DNA from: Candidatus Kapaibacterium sp.
GTDB taxonomy: Bacteria; Bacteroidota; Ignavibacteria; Kapaibacteriales; UBA961
DNA: 7,152 nt
Reading direction: 5' to 3'
NCBI GenBank assembly: GCA_023253875.1
Contig: JALRFC010000086.1
Coordinates: 1 to 7,152 of the forward strand
Position numbers and translations under genes: made by a program. Shown one piece after another: positions 7,118 through 7,152 of this stretch. Each line of letters opens with the position of its first letter. Position 1 is the stretch's first letter. Below the pieces are notes generated by a model that worked only from the letters and a program-made list of their open reading frames with translations, was not told the DNA's origin and did no database searches.

Positions 7118-7152
7118 TCGGGGTGGTGGGATTCGAACTCACGACCCCCTGC
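7118..7152 (-). tRNA. 3' part of a tRNA gene, probably tRNA-Pro, cut by the window edge
   Basis: On the minus strand the sequence gives the 3' side of the anticodon stem (GCAGG), a five-base variable loop (GGGTC), the T arm with the TTCGAAT loop, and the acceptor 3' strand CACCCCG followed by discriminator A at 7118. The 3' acceptor strand implies a 5' strand CGGGGTG, that is a C1-G72 pair. C1-G72 with A73 is typical of bacterial tRNA-Pro. The anticodon is outside the window, so the identity is inferred. CCA is not encoded; the next bases read CGA. The T stem GTGAG/CCCAC has an A-C mismatch at 52-62. Confidence 0.88.

Overview
The window is a compact, low-GC bacterial segment. Six genes read left to right on the + strand, and a converging tRNA gene lies at the right edge. 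The gene set suggests a diderm bacterium of the Bacteroidota/Chlorobiota/Ignavibacteriota group, possibly a Kapabacteria-like lineage. The evidence is a GWxTD-domain protein, a DUF5686 outer-membrane protein with a carboxypeptidase-regulatory-like domain, lipid A/LPS-type enzymes, weak Shine-Dalgarno sites and a tRNA without an encoded CCA. This placement is an inference from families, not from a marker gene.

Layout: (1) bases 2-1144 hold the 3' part of a GWxTD-domain protein whose start is outside the window. (2) 1141-2019 encodes an LpxL/HtrB-family lipid A acyltransferase. (3) 2012-3040 encodes a family 9 (heptosyltransferase-like) glycosyltransferase. (4) About 3091-4128 encodes an RluB-type 23S rRNA pseudouridine synthase with a long basic, repeat-containing N-terminal tail. 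(5) 4128-6545 encodes an 805-residue DUF5686 outer-membrane protein. (6) 6545-7084 encodes a small phosphoribosyltransferase-fold protein whose PRPP loop looks destroyed. A perfect 10-bp hairpin at 7087-7110 separates this run from the 3' half of a minus-strand tRNA, probably tRNA-Pro.

Four of the five gene junctions overlap (ATGA, 8 bp, TAATG, TAATG). The only gap is before the pseudouridine synthase (23-50 bp, depending on its start). The genes are therefore very likely one transcription unit with translational coupling. Three of them point to the outer membrane: lipid A acylation, LPS core or other surface glycan transfer, and an outer-membrane barrel. The pseudouridine synthase and the phosphoribosyltransferase-like protein are cytoplasmic and have no obvious link to that theme.

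No mobile element, CRISPR array, phage gene or defence system was seen, and there is no gene-free stretch longer than about 50 bases. The most unusual items are the phosphoribosyltransferase homologue with acidic residues in place of the PRPP-binding TTG/TAG residues, and the duplicated basic repeat at the front of the pseudouridine synthase. I see no clear new multi-gene system.
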